Assembly: GCF_900215155.1 (NCBI RefSeq)
Contig: NZ_LT907980.1
Span: forward strand, 434,001-498,000
DNA: 64,000 bases
Reading direction: 5' to 3'
Source of the DNA: Marinobacter sp. LV10R510-11A
GTDB lineage: Bacteria; Pseudomonadota; Gammaproteobacteria; Pseudomonadales; Oleiphilaceae
Position numbers and translations under genes: made by a program
In this document: piece by piece, positions 25,688-34,277 of the stretch
Layout: each line of letters begins with the position of its first letter
Numbering within the stretch: position 1 is the first letter of the stretch
The notes under the pieces: model-generated
The model's input: the letters and a program-made list of their open reading frames with translations, nothing else
The model's database searches: none
Told to the model about the DNA's origin: nothing

Positions 25688-26602
25688 ATGCCGGTTATGG
25701 TTCAGGCTCTGGTGCCTGTTTTTGCGCTGATTGTGCTAGGGCACCTGTTCAGGCGCTGGGCATTTCCGTCGATTGAGTTTTGGCCTCAGGCGGAGCGTTT
25801 TACCTACTACGTACTCTTTCCCGCCATGTTGGTATTCAAGCTTGGCGAGGCCCGCCTGCCGGCTTCCGCTTATGGCGACACGGCCTTGCTTATTGGCTCT
25901 ATGCTGCTGGCGATGACGTTGGTGTTAGCTGCCGTGCAGTTTTTCTGGCGCTGGAACGGGCCGGTATTTTCCTCGGTATACCAAGGCGCTATTCGGTTTA
26001 ATTCCTACGTGGGCCTGGCTGCAGGCGGAATGCTACTTGGCGATGAAGGTCTGTCACTCACTGCGGTCGCTGTTGCCATCATGGTGCCCCTGCTAAACCT
26101 GCTGTGCATCCTGATGTTCTCACTGATAGCCACTCAGGGCCCGGTGCGGGTGGGGCCGGTACTACGCGCGATTGCTTCAAACCCTCTGATTATCGGGTCG
26201 ATCCTCGGCGTGACCTGGAGCTTTTTCGAGATTGGCTTTCACCCGCTCCTTGCCGGCACACTTGAACCCCTGAGCAATCTGGCGTTGCCTATGGGGCTGA
26301 TGACGGTTGGTGCGGGGCTTGAACTCAAAGCCCTGAGAGGCGGTTCGATGCCGTTTGTGGTGTCGTCCGTATTGAAACTGTTGCTGTTTCCGCTGATGGC
26401 GGCAGGCCTTGCTCTTTTATTGGGACTTGAAGGCACGTTGGTTCAGGTGGCGGTGCTTCTGGCCACCCTTCCAACGGCAACGTCGGCTTATATTCTGGCC
26501 CGGCAGCTAGGCGGGGATGCACCGCTGATGGCGGGCATAATCAGTGGCCAGACGCTCCTCGCCATGGTGACCATTCCATTAATGCTCAGCATTCTCTGGT
26601 AA
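25688..26602 (+). CDS. AEC-family (auxin efflux carrier-type) transporter
   Basis: About 304 residues and some ten hydrophobic segments with the AEC pattern: the N-terminal helix VQALVPVFALIVLGHLF, the LVFKLGEARLP motif, and the C-terminal helix ending LLAMVTIPLMLSIL. Bacterial AEC proteins export organic acids or malonate-like anions; the substrate here is unknown. The ATG at 25688 with TGGAG upstream is preferred over a GTG at 25679. The 3' end overlaps the convergent znuA by 24 nt, so neither gene has room for a separate terminator. Confidence 0.82.
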   Translation: MPVMVQALVPVFALIVLGHLFRRWAFPSIEFWPQAERFTYYVLFPAMLVFKLGEARLPASAYGDTALLIGSMLLAMTLVLAAVQFFWRWNGPVFSSVYQGAIRFNSYVGLAAGGMLLGDEGLSLTAVAVAIMVPLLNLLCILMFSLIATQGPVRVGPVLRAIASNPLIIGSILGVTWSFFEIGFHPLLAGTLEPLSNLALPMGLMTVGAGLELKALRGGSMPFVVSSVLKLLLFPLMAAGLALLLGLEGTLVQVAVLLATLPTATSAYILARQLGGDAPLMAGIISGQTLLAMVTIPLMLSILW

Positions 26603-27520
26603 GCATTTGAGAACGGCGTCGGCGATGCTTTGCTGAAATTCTGCATAACCGTTCGCGGTTGCATCAATATCTGTGGCCAGCGGATCCCAGGTGCTGAATT
26701 TTACATCCAGCCCCTGGGTGATAGAGCGCCACCACTGCCGGTTGAATTGCGGCTCCGTCAGCAGGCAGGGGTGATTCGCGCTGCGCAGGCTGTTCTGAAC
26801 GTCTGCGATATGCCGGGCCCCCGGCGATAGCTCCGGGTTGAGTGTCAGCACGCCCTCAACCTTCAGGTTGTAGTGTTCTGCGAACCGGGTGAAGGCGCTA
26901 TGATAGGCAAACAGGCTGACATCCTGCAAGGGCGCTAACTGCTCTCTTATCTGTTCTTCTTTCTGCGTAACGGCTGCCCGGAATCTCTCCAGGTTGCGAT
27001 CCAAAGCTGGCTTGTCTGTCCCATCTAGTCCTGCCAGAGTATCCCGAATGTTTTCTGCCATGGTAACGGCCATTTGCGGATCTACCCAGATGTGCGGGTC
27101 TTCTCCATCTCCGTGATCATGCCCGTCGCCATGTTTGTCGTTGTGTTGGCTGTGGTCTTGGTTTTCTCTTTCCGAACTAGCTGCGTCGGCGTCTGGCGCC
27201 ATCAGTGCAACTGAGCGCCCACCAAATTCATCGCCGGTTAAGAGACGGTTCAGAAATGTCTCCATTTCAGGGCCTACCCAGAAAATGACATCGGCGTTTT
27301 CCAGTGCCCGGCGCTTCGAAGGCGCCATAGAATAGTTATGGGGACTGGAGCCTGCAGGTACTAAGGTACTTGTGTGCATGTCTTCGGTGGCCACTGCGCG
27401 CACCAGAAGCTCCAGCGGTTTGAGGGAGGCCAGTATGTAGGTCTCTGCAAGAGCACTGTTGCCATAGAGCAGGGCGCTGGCACTCAGGACTAAAGAGATG
27501 GCTGTTTTGGCGATGCGCAT
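26579..27520 (-). CDS. znuA: zinc ABC transporter substrate-binding protein
   Basis: A 313-residue periplasmic ZnuA with a signal peptide (ISLVLSASALLYGNSALA) and the cluster A-1 metal-binding fold. Zinc-ligand histidines are visible in SSPHNYSM, PHIWVDP and AYHSAFTRF, and the charged loop between them is histidine-rich (HGDGHDHGDG, around residues 130-140), typical of zinc rather than manganese proteins. A strong Zur-type palindrome lies about 26 nt upstream of the start. The permease, ATPase and zur genes that normally adjoin znuA are absent here and must lie elsewhere if the system works. Probable role: high-affinity zinc uptake under limitation. Confidence 0.92.
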   Translation of the reverse strand: MRIAKTAISLVLSASALLYGNSALAETYILASLKPLELLVRAVATEDMHTSTLVPAGSSPHNYSMAPSKRRALENADVIFWVGPEMETFLNRLLTGDEFGGRSVALMAPDADAASSERENQDHSQHNDKHGDGHDHGDGEDPHIWVDPQMAVTMAENIRDTLAGLDGTDKPALDRNLERFRAAVTQKEEQIREQLAPLQDVSLFAYHSAFTRFAEHYNLKVEGVLTLNPELSPGARHIADVQNSLRSANHPCLLTEPQFNRQWWRSITQGLDVKFSTWDPLATDIDATANGYAEFQQSIADAVLKCLPENAEH

Positions 27521-27545
27521 GGTGGTTTGAGTCCTAGGTTGGCTG

Positions 27546-27566
27546 CAATGTTATAATATTACATCA
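27546..27566. promoter_or_regulatory. Zur-box-like operator upstream of znuA
   Basis: The core ATGTTATAATATTACAT (27548-27564) closely matches the gammaproteobacterial Zur consensus ATGTTATANTATAACAT and is nearly palindromic. It lies about 26 nt upstream of the znuA start, where binding by zinc-loaded Zur would block transcription. It lies about 135 nt upstream of gltX, so effects on that gene are less likely. Confidence 0.8.
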
Positions 27567-27654
27567 ATGAGAGAAGAGCTGCAAAATAGGATGCGCCTCC
27601 GATGGGTGGTGCAATGATACGCTTGGTGCTCATGCGAAATAATGCCCGGGCCGG

Positions 27655-27660
27655 TATAAT
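27655..27660 (+). promoter_or_regulatory. -10 element for gltX
   Basis: A perfect TATAAT at 27655-27660 preceded by GG lies 42 nt before the gltX start. The corresponding -35 is weak, so the site is a plausible but not strong promoter. Confidence 0.4.
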
Positions 27661-27701
27661 ACTAGGCTTAACACACGGCCACTGATTTTCAGGAAGGTTT
27701 C

Positions 27702-29183
27702 ATGACTGTACGTACCCGAATTGCTCCATCACCCACCGGTGATCCACACGTTGGTACCGCCTACGTGGCCCTGTTCAACCTGTGTTTTGCCCGGCAGCAT
27801 GGTGGACAGTTTATTCTGCGTATAGAAGACACGGATCAAGTGCGCAGTACGCCAGAATCGGAACAGGAGATCCTCAAGGCGTTGCGTTGGCTTGGGCTCA
27901 ATTGGGATGAAGGCCCCGATGTAGGTGGGCCCCACGGGCCGTATCGCCAGTCTGAGCGCAAGCATTCTTACGGCCAGTACGCGGAAGACTTGGTTACTGC
28001 GGGCCACGCGTTCTATTGTTTCCGCACGCCGGAAGAATTGGATGTTATTCGTGAGGATCGTAAGGCACACGGCCTGAACCCTGGCATCAAAGGAAATCTT
28101 GAGATTTCTCAGGAAGAGGTTAAACGCCGCTTGGATGCGGGTGAGTCCTACGTAATTCGTATGAAGGTGCCAGATGAAGGCACCTGCGAAATTGATGACA
28201 TGCTTCGGGGCATTATTGAAATCGATTGGGCGCAGGTGGATTGCCAAATCCTACTGAAATCCGATGGCATGCCGACTTACCACTTGGCTAACGTGGTTGA
28301 CGACCACCTGATGGAAATTACCCACGTGCTGCGTGGCGAAGAATGGATTAATTCTGCGCCCAAACACAAGTTGTTGTACGAGTATTTTGGCTGGGACATG
28401 CCGGCACTCTGCCACCTGCCACTGCTGCGTAACCCGGATAAGAGCAAGCTTTCCAAACGCAAGAACCCGACCAGCATTAATTTTTATGAGCGCATGGGCT
28501 TCCTGCCTGAAGCAGTAACTAACTACTTGGGCCGTATGGGCTGGTCTATGCCGGATGAACGCGAAAAGTTCACTCTGGATGAAATGATCGCAAACTTCGA
28601 CATTCAACGTGTCTCTCTTGGCGGCCCGGTTTTTGATGTGGAGAAGCTGCGCTGGCTAAACGGCCAGTGGCTGCGGGACGAACTTACAGAAGACCAGTTT
28701 GTCGAACGCATGCGTCAGTGGTGGTTTAACGAAGATGCGCTCAAGGCGCTGGTGCCGCATATTAAGGGTAGGGCAGAAGTGTTCTCCGATGTAGCGCCCA
28801 TGGCGCAGTTCATGTTCTCAGGCATGCTAGACCTGAAGCCGGAAGACTTTGCGCACAACAAGCTGGAAGAGAGTCAGATTAAGCGAGTGCTTCAGTTCAC
28901 CTTGTGGAAGCTGGAAGCCCAGCGTCATTGGAGCAAGGATACTATCTTCGCCGATATTAAATTCTTGGCTAAGGCCATGGATCTGAAAATGGGCGACTTC
29001 ATGTTCTCTGTTTTCGTAGCCATTGCGGGTACGCCGAACTCTTGGTCTGTTATGGACTCCATGGATGTGCTTGGCCCAGACATGACCCGTGCCCGTTTGC
29101 GCAAGGCTTTGGAGCTGCTTGGTGGCTTCTCTAAGAAAGAAACTAAGAAGGTGGAAAAAGAGTACGCGGCGCTGGGTGCTTAG
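27702..29183 (+). CDS. gltX: glutamyl-tRNA synthetase
   Basis: A 493-residue class I aminoacyl-tRNA synthetase that charges tRNA-Glu. The HIGH-type signature appears as [17 protein letters not shown] (HVGT at about residue 15), and the second signature as [11 protein letters not shown] near residue 249. Length and C-terminal anticodon-binding domain match bacterial discriminating GluRS proteins. The ATG at 27702 has AGGAAGG about 8 nt upstream. It is followed by tRNA-Ala and tRNA-Glu genes, the second being its own substrate. Confidence 0.95.
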   Translation: MTVRTRIAPSPTGDPHVGTAYVALFNLCFARQHGGQFILRIEDTDQVRSTPESEQEILKALRWLGLNWDEGPDVGGPHGPYRQSERKHSYGQYAEDLVTAGHAFYCFRTPEELDVIREDRKAHGLNPGIKGNLEISQEEVKRRLDAGESYVIRMKVPDEGTCEIDDMLRGIIEIDWAQVDCQILLKSDGMPTYHLANVVDDHLMEITHVLRGEEWINSAPKHKLLYEYFGWDMPALCHLPLLRNPDKSKLSKRKNPTSINFYERMGFLPEAVTNYLGRMGWSMPDEREKFTLDEMIANFDIQRVSLGGPVFDVEKLRWLNGQWLRDELTEDQFVERMRQWWFNEDALKALVPHIKGRAEVFSDVAPMAQFMFSGMLDLKPEDFAHNKLEESQIKRVLQFTLWKLEAQRHWSKDTIFADIKFLAKAMDLKMGDFMFSVFVAIAGTPNSWSVMDSMDVLGPDMTRARLRKALELLGGFSKKETKKVEKEYAALGA

Positions 29184-29256
29184 CAGCCAATTTGGTGAAG
29201 AAATGAACGTTCTGGGCAAGGAAGTTCGTAAAACTGGAAAAAAGTAGGGCTAAAGG

Positions 29257-29285
29257 TTGACGCCCATGGGGTGGTTCCTTAATAT
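29257..29285 (+). promoter_or_regulatory. promoter of the tRNA-Ala/tRNA-Glu operon
   Basis: TTGACG at 29257-29262, a 17-nt spacer, and TAATAT at 29280-29285 form a recognisable sigma-70 promoter. The sequence after the -10 is ACGCGCCG, a GC-rich discriminator of the kind found at stringently controlled stable-RNA promoters. The tRNA-Ala gene begins only about 11 nt after the -10. Confidence 0.55.
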
Positions 29286-29296
29286 ACGCGCCGTTG

Positions 29297-29372
29297 GGGG
29301 CCATAGCTCAGCTGGGAGAGCGCAACACTGGCAGTGTTGAGGTCGACGGTTCGATCCCGTCTGGCTCCACCA
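29297..29372 (+). tRNA. tRNA-Ala (GGC)
   Basis: A complete 76-nt cloverleaf: acceptor GGGGCCA pairing with TGGCTCC, D-arm GCTC/GAGC, anticodon stem CAACA/TGTTG with loop CTGGCAG (anticodon GGC), T-arm GACGG-TTCGATC-CCGTC, and an encoded CCA end. It decodes GCC and GCU alanine codons. Confidence 0.96.
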
Positions 29373-29379
29373 ATTTCTA

Positions 29380-29455
29380 GTCCCCTTCGTCTAGTGGCCT
29401 AGGACTCCGCCCTTTCACGGCGGCAACAGGGGTTCGAACCCCCTAGGGGACGCCA
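29380..29455 (+). tRNA. tRNA-Glu (TTC)
   Basis: A 76-nt tRNA with acceptor GTCCCCT/AGGGGAC, anticodon stem CCGCC/GGCGG with loop CTTTCAC (anticodon TTC), T-loop TTCGAAC and encoded CCA. It follows tRNA-Ala by 7 nt and shares its transcript; both lie behind gltX, whose enzyme charges this tRNA. Confidence 0.96.
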
Positions 29456-29491
29456 ATACGGCTAAACGGTTTAGTCCGCCGGATAGCCATC

Positions 29492-29519
29492 AAAAAAACC
29501 GCCTTCGGGCGGTTTTTTT
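29492..29519 (+). terminator. Rho-independent terminator after tRNA-Glu
   Basis: AAAAAAACCGCC-TTCG-GGCGGTTTTTTT: a perfect GC-rich stem closed by a TTCG tetraloop with A and T tracts, so it can act in both directions for the tRNA operon and for the convergent QueD-like gene. Confidence 0.92.
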
Positions 29520-29545
29520 GTGCGCAAGTAAAAAAAACAAAAGCG

Positions 29546-30397
29546 TTAGCGCGAGGCAATAGCGCCCTTGCCCACGCCCTCGTAAGCTTTCACCAAGATT
29601 GTATCTAATGGAAACTGAAGTTTGAGCTGGTCGGCGATGTGTGCCGCGATCAGTTCAACGGTGGTATCCGTGCCCATCATGTAAACCCGCGCCTCGGGCA
29701 GGGTCAGCGCAAACTCCCCTTGGTTGGCCTCATACGCAAAGGTTATGTAGCGCACGCCATTCTCTTCTACGTGGCGATTGACTACATCTTCTTCGGAGCC
29801 TACGTAAATGTCCTGCCAGAGCTTGGCCCAGGAATGTTCCAGCTCTTGATCCCGGTGGCCGTTACGGTCGATGCGAATGGGTGAGCGGTGGCCGTGGGCA
29901 ATGCGCTGACAGTTGCCCAAATGCTTTTTCAGGCCGTGAACATAGTGATAGTAGGCGCCTTCAATCACGTCTTCTCGGAGATTGATCTCCACCGAGGTGA
30001 CGTTCGCTGGCAGTACCGCCAACAGTTCACGCTCAAGCAGCGCAGCAACGTCGGGTGACGCAACCCGCTCTGCAGAAAGCCATACAATCGCCTCGTCCGG
30101 TGAGCGGTGCACAATGTGGCTGCCGTCGGTAAGGGCCCAGGTGAAGGTGCCAGGCGTGTCCTGGTTGCAGGAGAGACCGCTGTAGCCCCGGGGTATCACC
30201 AGCCGATGGTCTACGCGCTCGTCTATAATGCGCTTGATCGTGCGCTTCACATTGCTGAAATCGAATACCATGCCTTGGTCATCAAGCTCGCCTCCAAGCA
30301 CAACGTCGGCAATCCAGCTTTCCCCAACCAACCCACGGGCGGGGTCCAGGTAAGCGAAATCAATAACGGTGAGGTTGTCTACAAACAGATGGTTCAT
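29546..30397 (-). CDS. two-domain 6-carboxytetrahydropterin synthase-like (QueD) protein
   Basis: About 283 residues containing two tandem copies of the PTPS/QueD fold. Each half has the GMVFDFSNVK- or HGHRSPI-type landmarks of 6-pyruvoyl/6-carboxytetrahydropterin synthases, which use a zinc ion and a Cys-His-Asp set in queuosine or pterin synthesis. The C-terminal half keeps a histidine group and Cys (YYHYVHGLKKHLGNCQRIAH) with GH next; the N-terminal half has ESW where HGHS is expected and probably does not bind zinc, although it keeps DF and DHRL. I chose the ATG at 30397 over a TTG immediately before it. It is convergent with the tRNA operon. Confidence 0.78.
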   Translation of the reverse strand: MNHLFVDNLTVIDFAYLDPARGLVGESWIADVVLGGELDDQGMVFDFSNVKRTIKRIIDERVDHRLVIPRGYSGLSCNQDTPGTFTWALTDGSHIVHRSPDEAIVWLSAERVASPDVAALLERELLAVLPANVTSVEINLREDVIEGAYYHYVHGLKKHLGNCQRIAHGHRSPIRIDRNGHRDQELEHSWAKLWQDIYVGSEEDVVNRHVEENGVRYITFAYEANQGEFALTLPEARVYMMGTDTTVELIAAHIADQLKLQFPLDTILVKAYEGVGKGAIASR

Positions 30398-30480
30398 CAA
30401 ATTTCCGGGCGGGTATGGTTGAATGAGATGCGGATTCTAGCAAAAATTTCCATTTTCATCTTTTAATCAGGAGCGACATC

Positions 30481-31149
30481 ATAACTGCCTCTAGCAATGA
30501 CATCGATCAGGAATTTCCGACACTCATTCTCGCGGCGGGTGCTTCCCGTCGTTTTGGACGCGCCAAGGCGCTACTTACGTTGAGTGAACGGGCTGAAACG
30601 GGTGAAAAGAGTAGGCAGCGGCATACATTGCTAGACTGTGCCATTGGCCAGGGCAGATTGCTCAGCCGGGATGTTCTTGTGGTGTGTGGCGCTTGGTATC
30701 CGCTGGTTCGCTTTCGTTGCCGCGCGCAGCCGTCTCGTTGGATACCTGTGGCCGACTGGGATCAGGGTATGGCGACGTCTTTGGCAGCGGGTATTCGCAG
30801 CTTAGGGCCGCGTGTGAAAGGTGTATTTGTATTGGTGGCAGATCAGCCCCTGCTGGACAGGCAAGCCCTTAAGGCATTTAGCGCGGCTGCACGGTGTTTC
30901 CCCAGGCAGCCTGCAGCGGCGGATTACGGTCGGCGCCCCGGTGTGCCAGCCTATCTGCCCCGCTGGTTGTGGCCTGAAGTGCTGGCACTGGAGGGGGATC
31001 GGGGTGCAGGCCGTTTACTGGCGTTAGCCAATGCCACTCGGCTGGATATTCCGGGTGTCCATGACGACATAGACACGCCGGAAGACTGGGCACGGATTCG
31101 CGAGGCGGTTAGCCGAACAGGCCCGCAAGCCAGGCAATTCCCAGGCTGA
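30481..31149 (+). CDS. MobA/MocA-like nucleotidyltransferase, non-standard start
   Basis: The frame carries a complete MobA-like NTP-transferase: [19 protein letters not shown] (nucleotide-binding loop), the [13 protein letters not shown] segment, [25 protein letters not shown] and DIDTPEDW. Such enzymes attach CMP or GMP to molybdopterin. The in-frame codons between the upstream stop (30424) and the catalytic loop include no ATG, GTG or TTG; the first is a TTG at 30580, after the essential loop. An AGGAG sits at 30469-30473, which would place an ATA (30481) at the normal spacing, so I begin the feature there. It may have a rare start or a mutated one. Its 3' end overlaps the convergent receiver gene by 41 nt. 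Confidence 0.7.
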   Translation: MTASSNDIDQEFPTLILAAGASRRFGRAKALLTLSERAETGEKSRQRHTLLDCAIGQGRLLSRDVLVVCGAWYPLVRFRCRAQPSRWIPVADWDQGMATSLAAGIRSLGPRVKGVFVLVADQPLLDRQALKAFSAAARCFPRQPAAADYGRRPGVPAYLPRWLWPEVLALEGDRGAGRLLALANATRLDIPGVHDDIDTPEDWARIREAVSRTGPQARQFPG

Positions 31150-32218
31150 ACACCCCAAGGCTAACGGCCAGCCCGACGGTGTAGATTCTGGATGATGCAG
31201 AACGCTGCTGGGTTACAAACAGGTCAATCGTGCGTTGGGCAATGTCTTCAGCTGTCTCACGGGAGATTTCGTGGGCTTGCTGTATGGCTTCAGATTGCAG
31301 TGTTTGCCAAAACTCGGTGTCGATGGTCTGCACGCTGGTAATGTGATCCTTTAGCTCAGCCATGTGGTTGCTGGTGAATCCGGAGTTGCGTGACAGCTCT
31401 TTTTTCAGGTCTGCTAGCTCCCGGCCGAGGTTGAGATTTACCTCGGCTGCTACTTCGTCCCGCAGGTGCTTGGTGCGCTGCTCTACCATCCCGCTCATTG
31501 CGTTCAGGCGCTCTTCAATCATGCTTTCTTGCTTGCCGCGAGACTCGTCCAATGCCCGCTTCAGGTGGTCGAACTGTTCGTCAAACAAAGAACTGAGCAG
31601 TTCGTGAAGGCGGTTGTTGATGTGAGTTTTGACTGCGGAGCGGGAAATTTGCTCGATCAGATCGCTTGTGAGCGGCACGGTGCTGGGCGAAGTGCGGGGT
31701 GAGCTGCTGCCATTCAGGGCGCGCTCATGTTCAGCCTGTTGTGACGACATTTCCAGCGAGGCGTCATCTGGAATTCCCGTGAAGTAGTTGTCTGCTTCTG
31801 GCTCCTGATCAGCCATGGGGCCTGTTGGTAAGGCTCCTTCGCTGACATCGATTGCCAGTTGCTGCAGCACCAGGCCCAGGCCGTCAGGCTGTGTTGGCTT
31901 GGTCAGAATGTTATACACGCCAAAGTTTTTCGCTTCTTTTGTGAACGAAGACGACTTCTGGGAAGTACACATAATGATGGGTATACCGGCGGTACCAGGG
32001 TTGCTCTTGATGGCCTTGGTGGCTTCTACGCCATTCATCCCGGGCATCAGGTGGTCCATAAAAATAACATCCGGATGCTCATTGGTACTGAGAAACTCCA
32101 GGGCTTCTTCGGCAGAGCCAGCCATGTTGACCTGCATATCAAGATGTTCCAGCAATTTGCTTAGAGCAAATCTGGCCACCTTGGAGTCGTCCACCAAAAG
32201 AGCGTTCTTGATCGCCAT
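31109..32218 (-). CDS. receiver-domain protein with coiled coil and C-terminal membrane anchor
   Basis: A 369-residue protein. Residues 1-125 are a CheY-like receiver ([19 protein letters not shown], phospho-acceptor Asp in [14 protein letters not shown], Lys in [10 protein letters not shown]). Residues ~180-330 are charged, with long helical, coiled-coil character. The C-terminus ends in one hydrophobic segment ([20 protein letters not shown]), so the protein is tail-anchored with the receiver in the cytoplasm. There is no DNA-binding or enzymatic output domain. It follows the MORN-repeat gene by about 60 nt on the same strand; a GAGG precedes the ATG. No histidine kinase is adjacent, so the phosphodonor is unknown. 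Confidence 0.8.
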   Translation of the reverse strand: MAIKNALLVDDSKVARFALSKLLEHLDMQVNMAGSAEEALEFLSTNEHPDVIFMDHLMPGMNGVEATKAIKSNPGTAGIPIIMCTSQKSSSFTKEAKNFGVYNILTKPTQPDGLGLVLQQLAIDVSEGALPTGPMADQEPEADNYFTGIPDDASLEMSSQQAEHERALNGSSSPRTSPSTVPLTSDLIEQISRSAVKTHINNRLHELLSSLFDEQFDHLKRALDESRGKQESMIEERLNAMSGMVEQRTKHLRDEVAAEVNLNLGRELADLKKELSRNSGFTSNHMAELKDHITSVQTIDTEFWQTLQSEAIQQAHEISRETAEDIAQRTIDLFVTQQRSASSRIYTVGLAVSLGVFSLGIAWLAGLFG

Positions 32219-32279
32219 CTCACTACCTCAAGCTGTTACTTCAATCTCGTTGGTTATCGGGCTGGTGTTACCATTGGAG

Positions 32280-33602
32280 CTACCAGCCTTCCAGTTTCGG
32301 ACACTGTGTTGCCCTGTAGCTCTTGTCCCGATAACACACGCCGGGCTCTGTGGTGCGGGCAGTGAATACTTCACCGGACGCTGTGGTCAGGCGTACCTGC
32401 CCATAGGGTTCGCCGTGGCGGAAAGTCGCCTCGATGGAGCTGCCATTCGGGTTGCGCAGCAAGCCATTTCCGTGGAACTTGCCTTCAATGTATTCGCCTT
32501 CGTATTTCTTGCCGTTGGCGAAAACTTCCGAGCCGTTGCCATGGAAAGTGCCGCTGGAAAAATCGCCTTCATAGTGGCGGCCATCCGGATAAGTGAGGGT
32601 GCCGCGCCCGTGGAAGTCGCTGTTACGAAAGCCACCCACGTATAGCATGCCGTCGGCGGTTGTTAGAGATCCGTGGCCGTTCAGCCGTCCCTGAGACCAT
32701 TCTCCGGTCAGGATGTCACCCTTGCTAAGTGTGAGCGTGCCCTGGCCGTGAAACGCGTTATCCCTGAACTGGCCGGTATAGCGGGAGCCATCTGCTTCGC
32801 GCCACACGCCTTCGCCGATGCGCTTGCCATTCTCCCAGTCGCCTTCATAGCGGCTGCCATCGGAGTACCAAGCTGTTCCTAAACCGTGAAAAGCGCCGTC
32901 TATAAAATGACCTTCGTACTTGAGGCCATCGCTGTCTTCGTAGGTTCCGTCACCGGTTTTTACGCCACCAATCCAAACCCCGTTCTGGTAGTTAACGGTG
33001 GTGTAGGCTTCTAATTTGCCCACCAGTGTCAGTTCGTTACCGGCATCGAGAGCGACGCTTTGCTGCCAAGATTTGAAGCCGGCTTTGCTTATTGTAATGT
33101 CATATTTTCCCGGGGCCAGCTCTAGATCTAGACGTGTAGCACCATAGGTTTTGCCATTGATTTCAACGTGATCGCCCGCCACGTTTGAGCGCAAGGTAAG
33201 AGCGCCTGTTGTTGGAGTTGGCTCTTGCTCGGGAGCGGGTTCGACCTTATCAGCAGTATAGTTGGCCATAGCGGCCGGCGGCTCGGCAGAGGCAACAAGC
33301 AAGGGCTCCTTCGGGAGCTCGGGCATACGGAAAGGCTCGGTGTTCACCACCGGTCGCGCAGGTACGGCTTTAGGTTCGGCCGGTGTTTCTGGCGCAGAAA
33401 CAGGCGCCGGGGCTTTGACAATAGTTTGTGGGGCTTCGAGCGCCGCCGGTTTGTTGGTGGGTTTCGGCAGTCGGTTGTCCTGCACCGGTTGCTGAGCAGC
33501 GTCTGCGGTTGCCAGTTCATCACGAACCGAAGCAAAGCCGGCCGTAACCAAAAGCATAAGGGCCAGAGCATTCAAAAATAGAAGTGGTCTGAAATCGACC
33601 AT
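32280..33602 (-). CDS. PEGA/MORN-repeat protein
   Basis: A 440-residue exported protein: an N-terminal signal or anchor (LFLNALALMLLVTAGFA), a proline-rich linker (~40-140), a PEGA domain (VAGDHVEINGKTYGATRLDL, then ELAPGKYDITISKAGF), and about eight consecutive MORN repeats (each like YEGDWENGKRIGEG or YTGQFRDNAFHGQG) before a cysteine-containing tail. MORN repeats mediate membrane or protein contact; in bacteria their role is rarely defined. It precedes the tail-anchored receiver gene and may be expressed with it. A scaffold or envelope role is only a guess. Confidence 0.82.
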   Translation of the reverse strand: MVDFRPLLFLNALALMLLVTAGFASVRDELATADAAQQPVQDNRLPKPTNKPAALEAPQTIVKAPAPVSAPETPAEPKAVPARPVVNTEPFRMPELPKEPLLVASAEPPAAMANYTADKVEPAPEQEPTPTTGALTLRSNVAGDHVEINGKTYGATRLDLELAPGKYDITISKAGFKSWQQSVALDAGNELTLVGKLEAYTTVNYQNGVWIGGVKTGDGTYEDSDGLKYEGHFIDGAFHGLGTAWYSDGSRYEGDWENGKRIGEGVWREADGSRYTGQFRDNAFHGQGTLTLSKGDILTGEWSQGRLNGHGSLTTADGMLYVGGFRNSDFHGRGTLTYPDGRHYEGDFSSGTFHGNGSEVFANGKKYEGEYIEGKFHGNGLLRNPNGSSIEATFRHGEPYGQVRLTTASGEVFTARTTEPGVCYRDKSYRATQCPKLEGW

Positions 33603-33715
33603 GGCGGAACCTCTTAATCCAGCATTCTACAAATTCGGTAGCGGTTTCATCTTACCCAGCGAAAGCCGAGATATGTAACAGAAAGTGTCTGAACTTGGCG
33701 AGAATGCTGGCCAAA

Positions 33716-34177
33716 TCACACTTTGGCCGGAAGTTGATCATGATTGAGCTGCTCCCATGCCCGCATGTACACATCGGCCTCGTATGTATAAGGCGACCTA
33801 AACGGGGTGAGAACAAAATCAAAAATCAGAAAGAAAAAGCCAATGGAGACCCAGGCAATGGCCAACGTGCTGAGCGTTGTGGCCTGAACTTCGGGATTGG
33901 AGCTCACGAAATCTTGCAGCAGGGGGATCAGGTTCGACGCCATAACAACCGGGTTGAAGCTGGATAGTACGAAGGGTACCCAGAAGGCCATGAATACCGG
34001 GAAGAAACCGAACGACCAGAGCAAGCGACGCGCCAGATAGATAAGAACCTCGCGCCAGAAACGCTGCCTCACTTCCGGGGATTTCCGGATACGCTCAAGG
34101 TATCGGCGGCGCTCTGCCCAGTATGCGGCTACTTCGGGAGCTTGCGCAGCTCGTGCTGGGCTTGGAGATGTGCTCAT
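33716..34177 (-). CDS. small membrane protein of unknown function
   Basis: About 153 residues with two hydrophobic segments (LLWSFGFFPVFMAFWVPFVL and LSTLAIAWVSIGFFFLIFDF) and an arginine-rich N-terminal region (YWAERRRYLERIRKSPEVRQ). I recognise no family. The ATG at 34177 gives a compact protein; an ATG at 34216 would add 13 residues but has no better ribosome-binding site. It is divergent from the M16 peptidase gene. Confidence 0.55.
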   Translation of the reverse strand: MSTSPSPARAAQAPEVAAYWAERRRYLERIRKSPEVRQRFWREVLIYLARRLLWSFGFFPVFMAFWVPFVLSSFNPVVMASNLIPLLQDFVSSNPEVQATTLSTLAIAWVSIGFFFLIFDFVLTPFRSPYTYEADVYMRAWEQLNHDQLPAKV

Positions 34178-34277
34178 GGATCTGGTTACTACCTTATCGC
34201 TGGGGGACGCATACATGATAATCGATACTACGTGTTACCCTGTCATTCTCCAATTGTTTAACGACAGGATAGTATGA

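Noticed and set aside
29297..29455. tRNA pair as an integration site for a mobile element
   Set aside because: No integrase and no duplicated tRNA 3' end is present; both flanks are ordinary genes.
31109..31149. Overlap of the receiver and MobA-like genes as evidence of a false gene call
   Set aside because: Both frames carry strong family motifs up to their ends; a 41-nt tail-to-tail overlap is acceptable.
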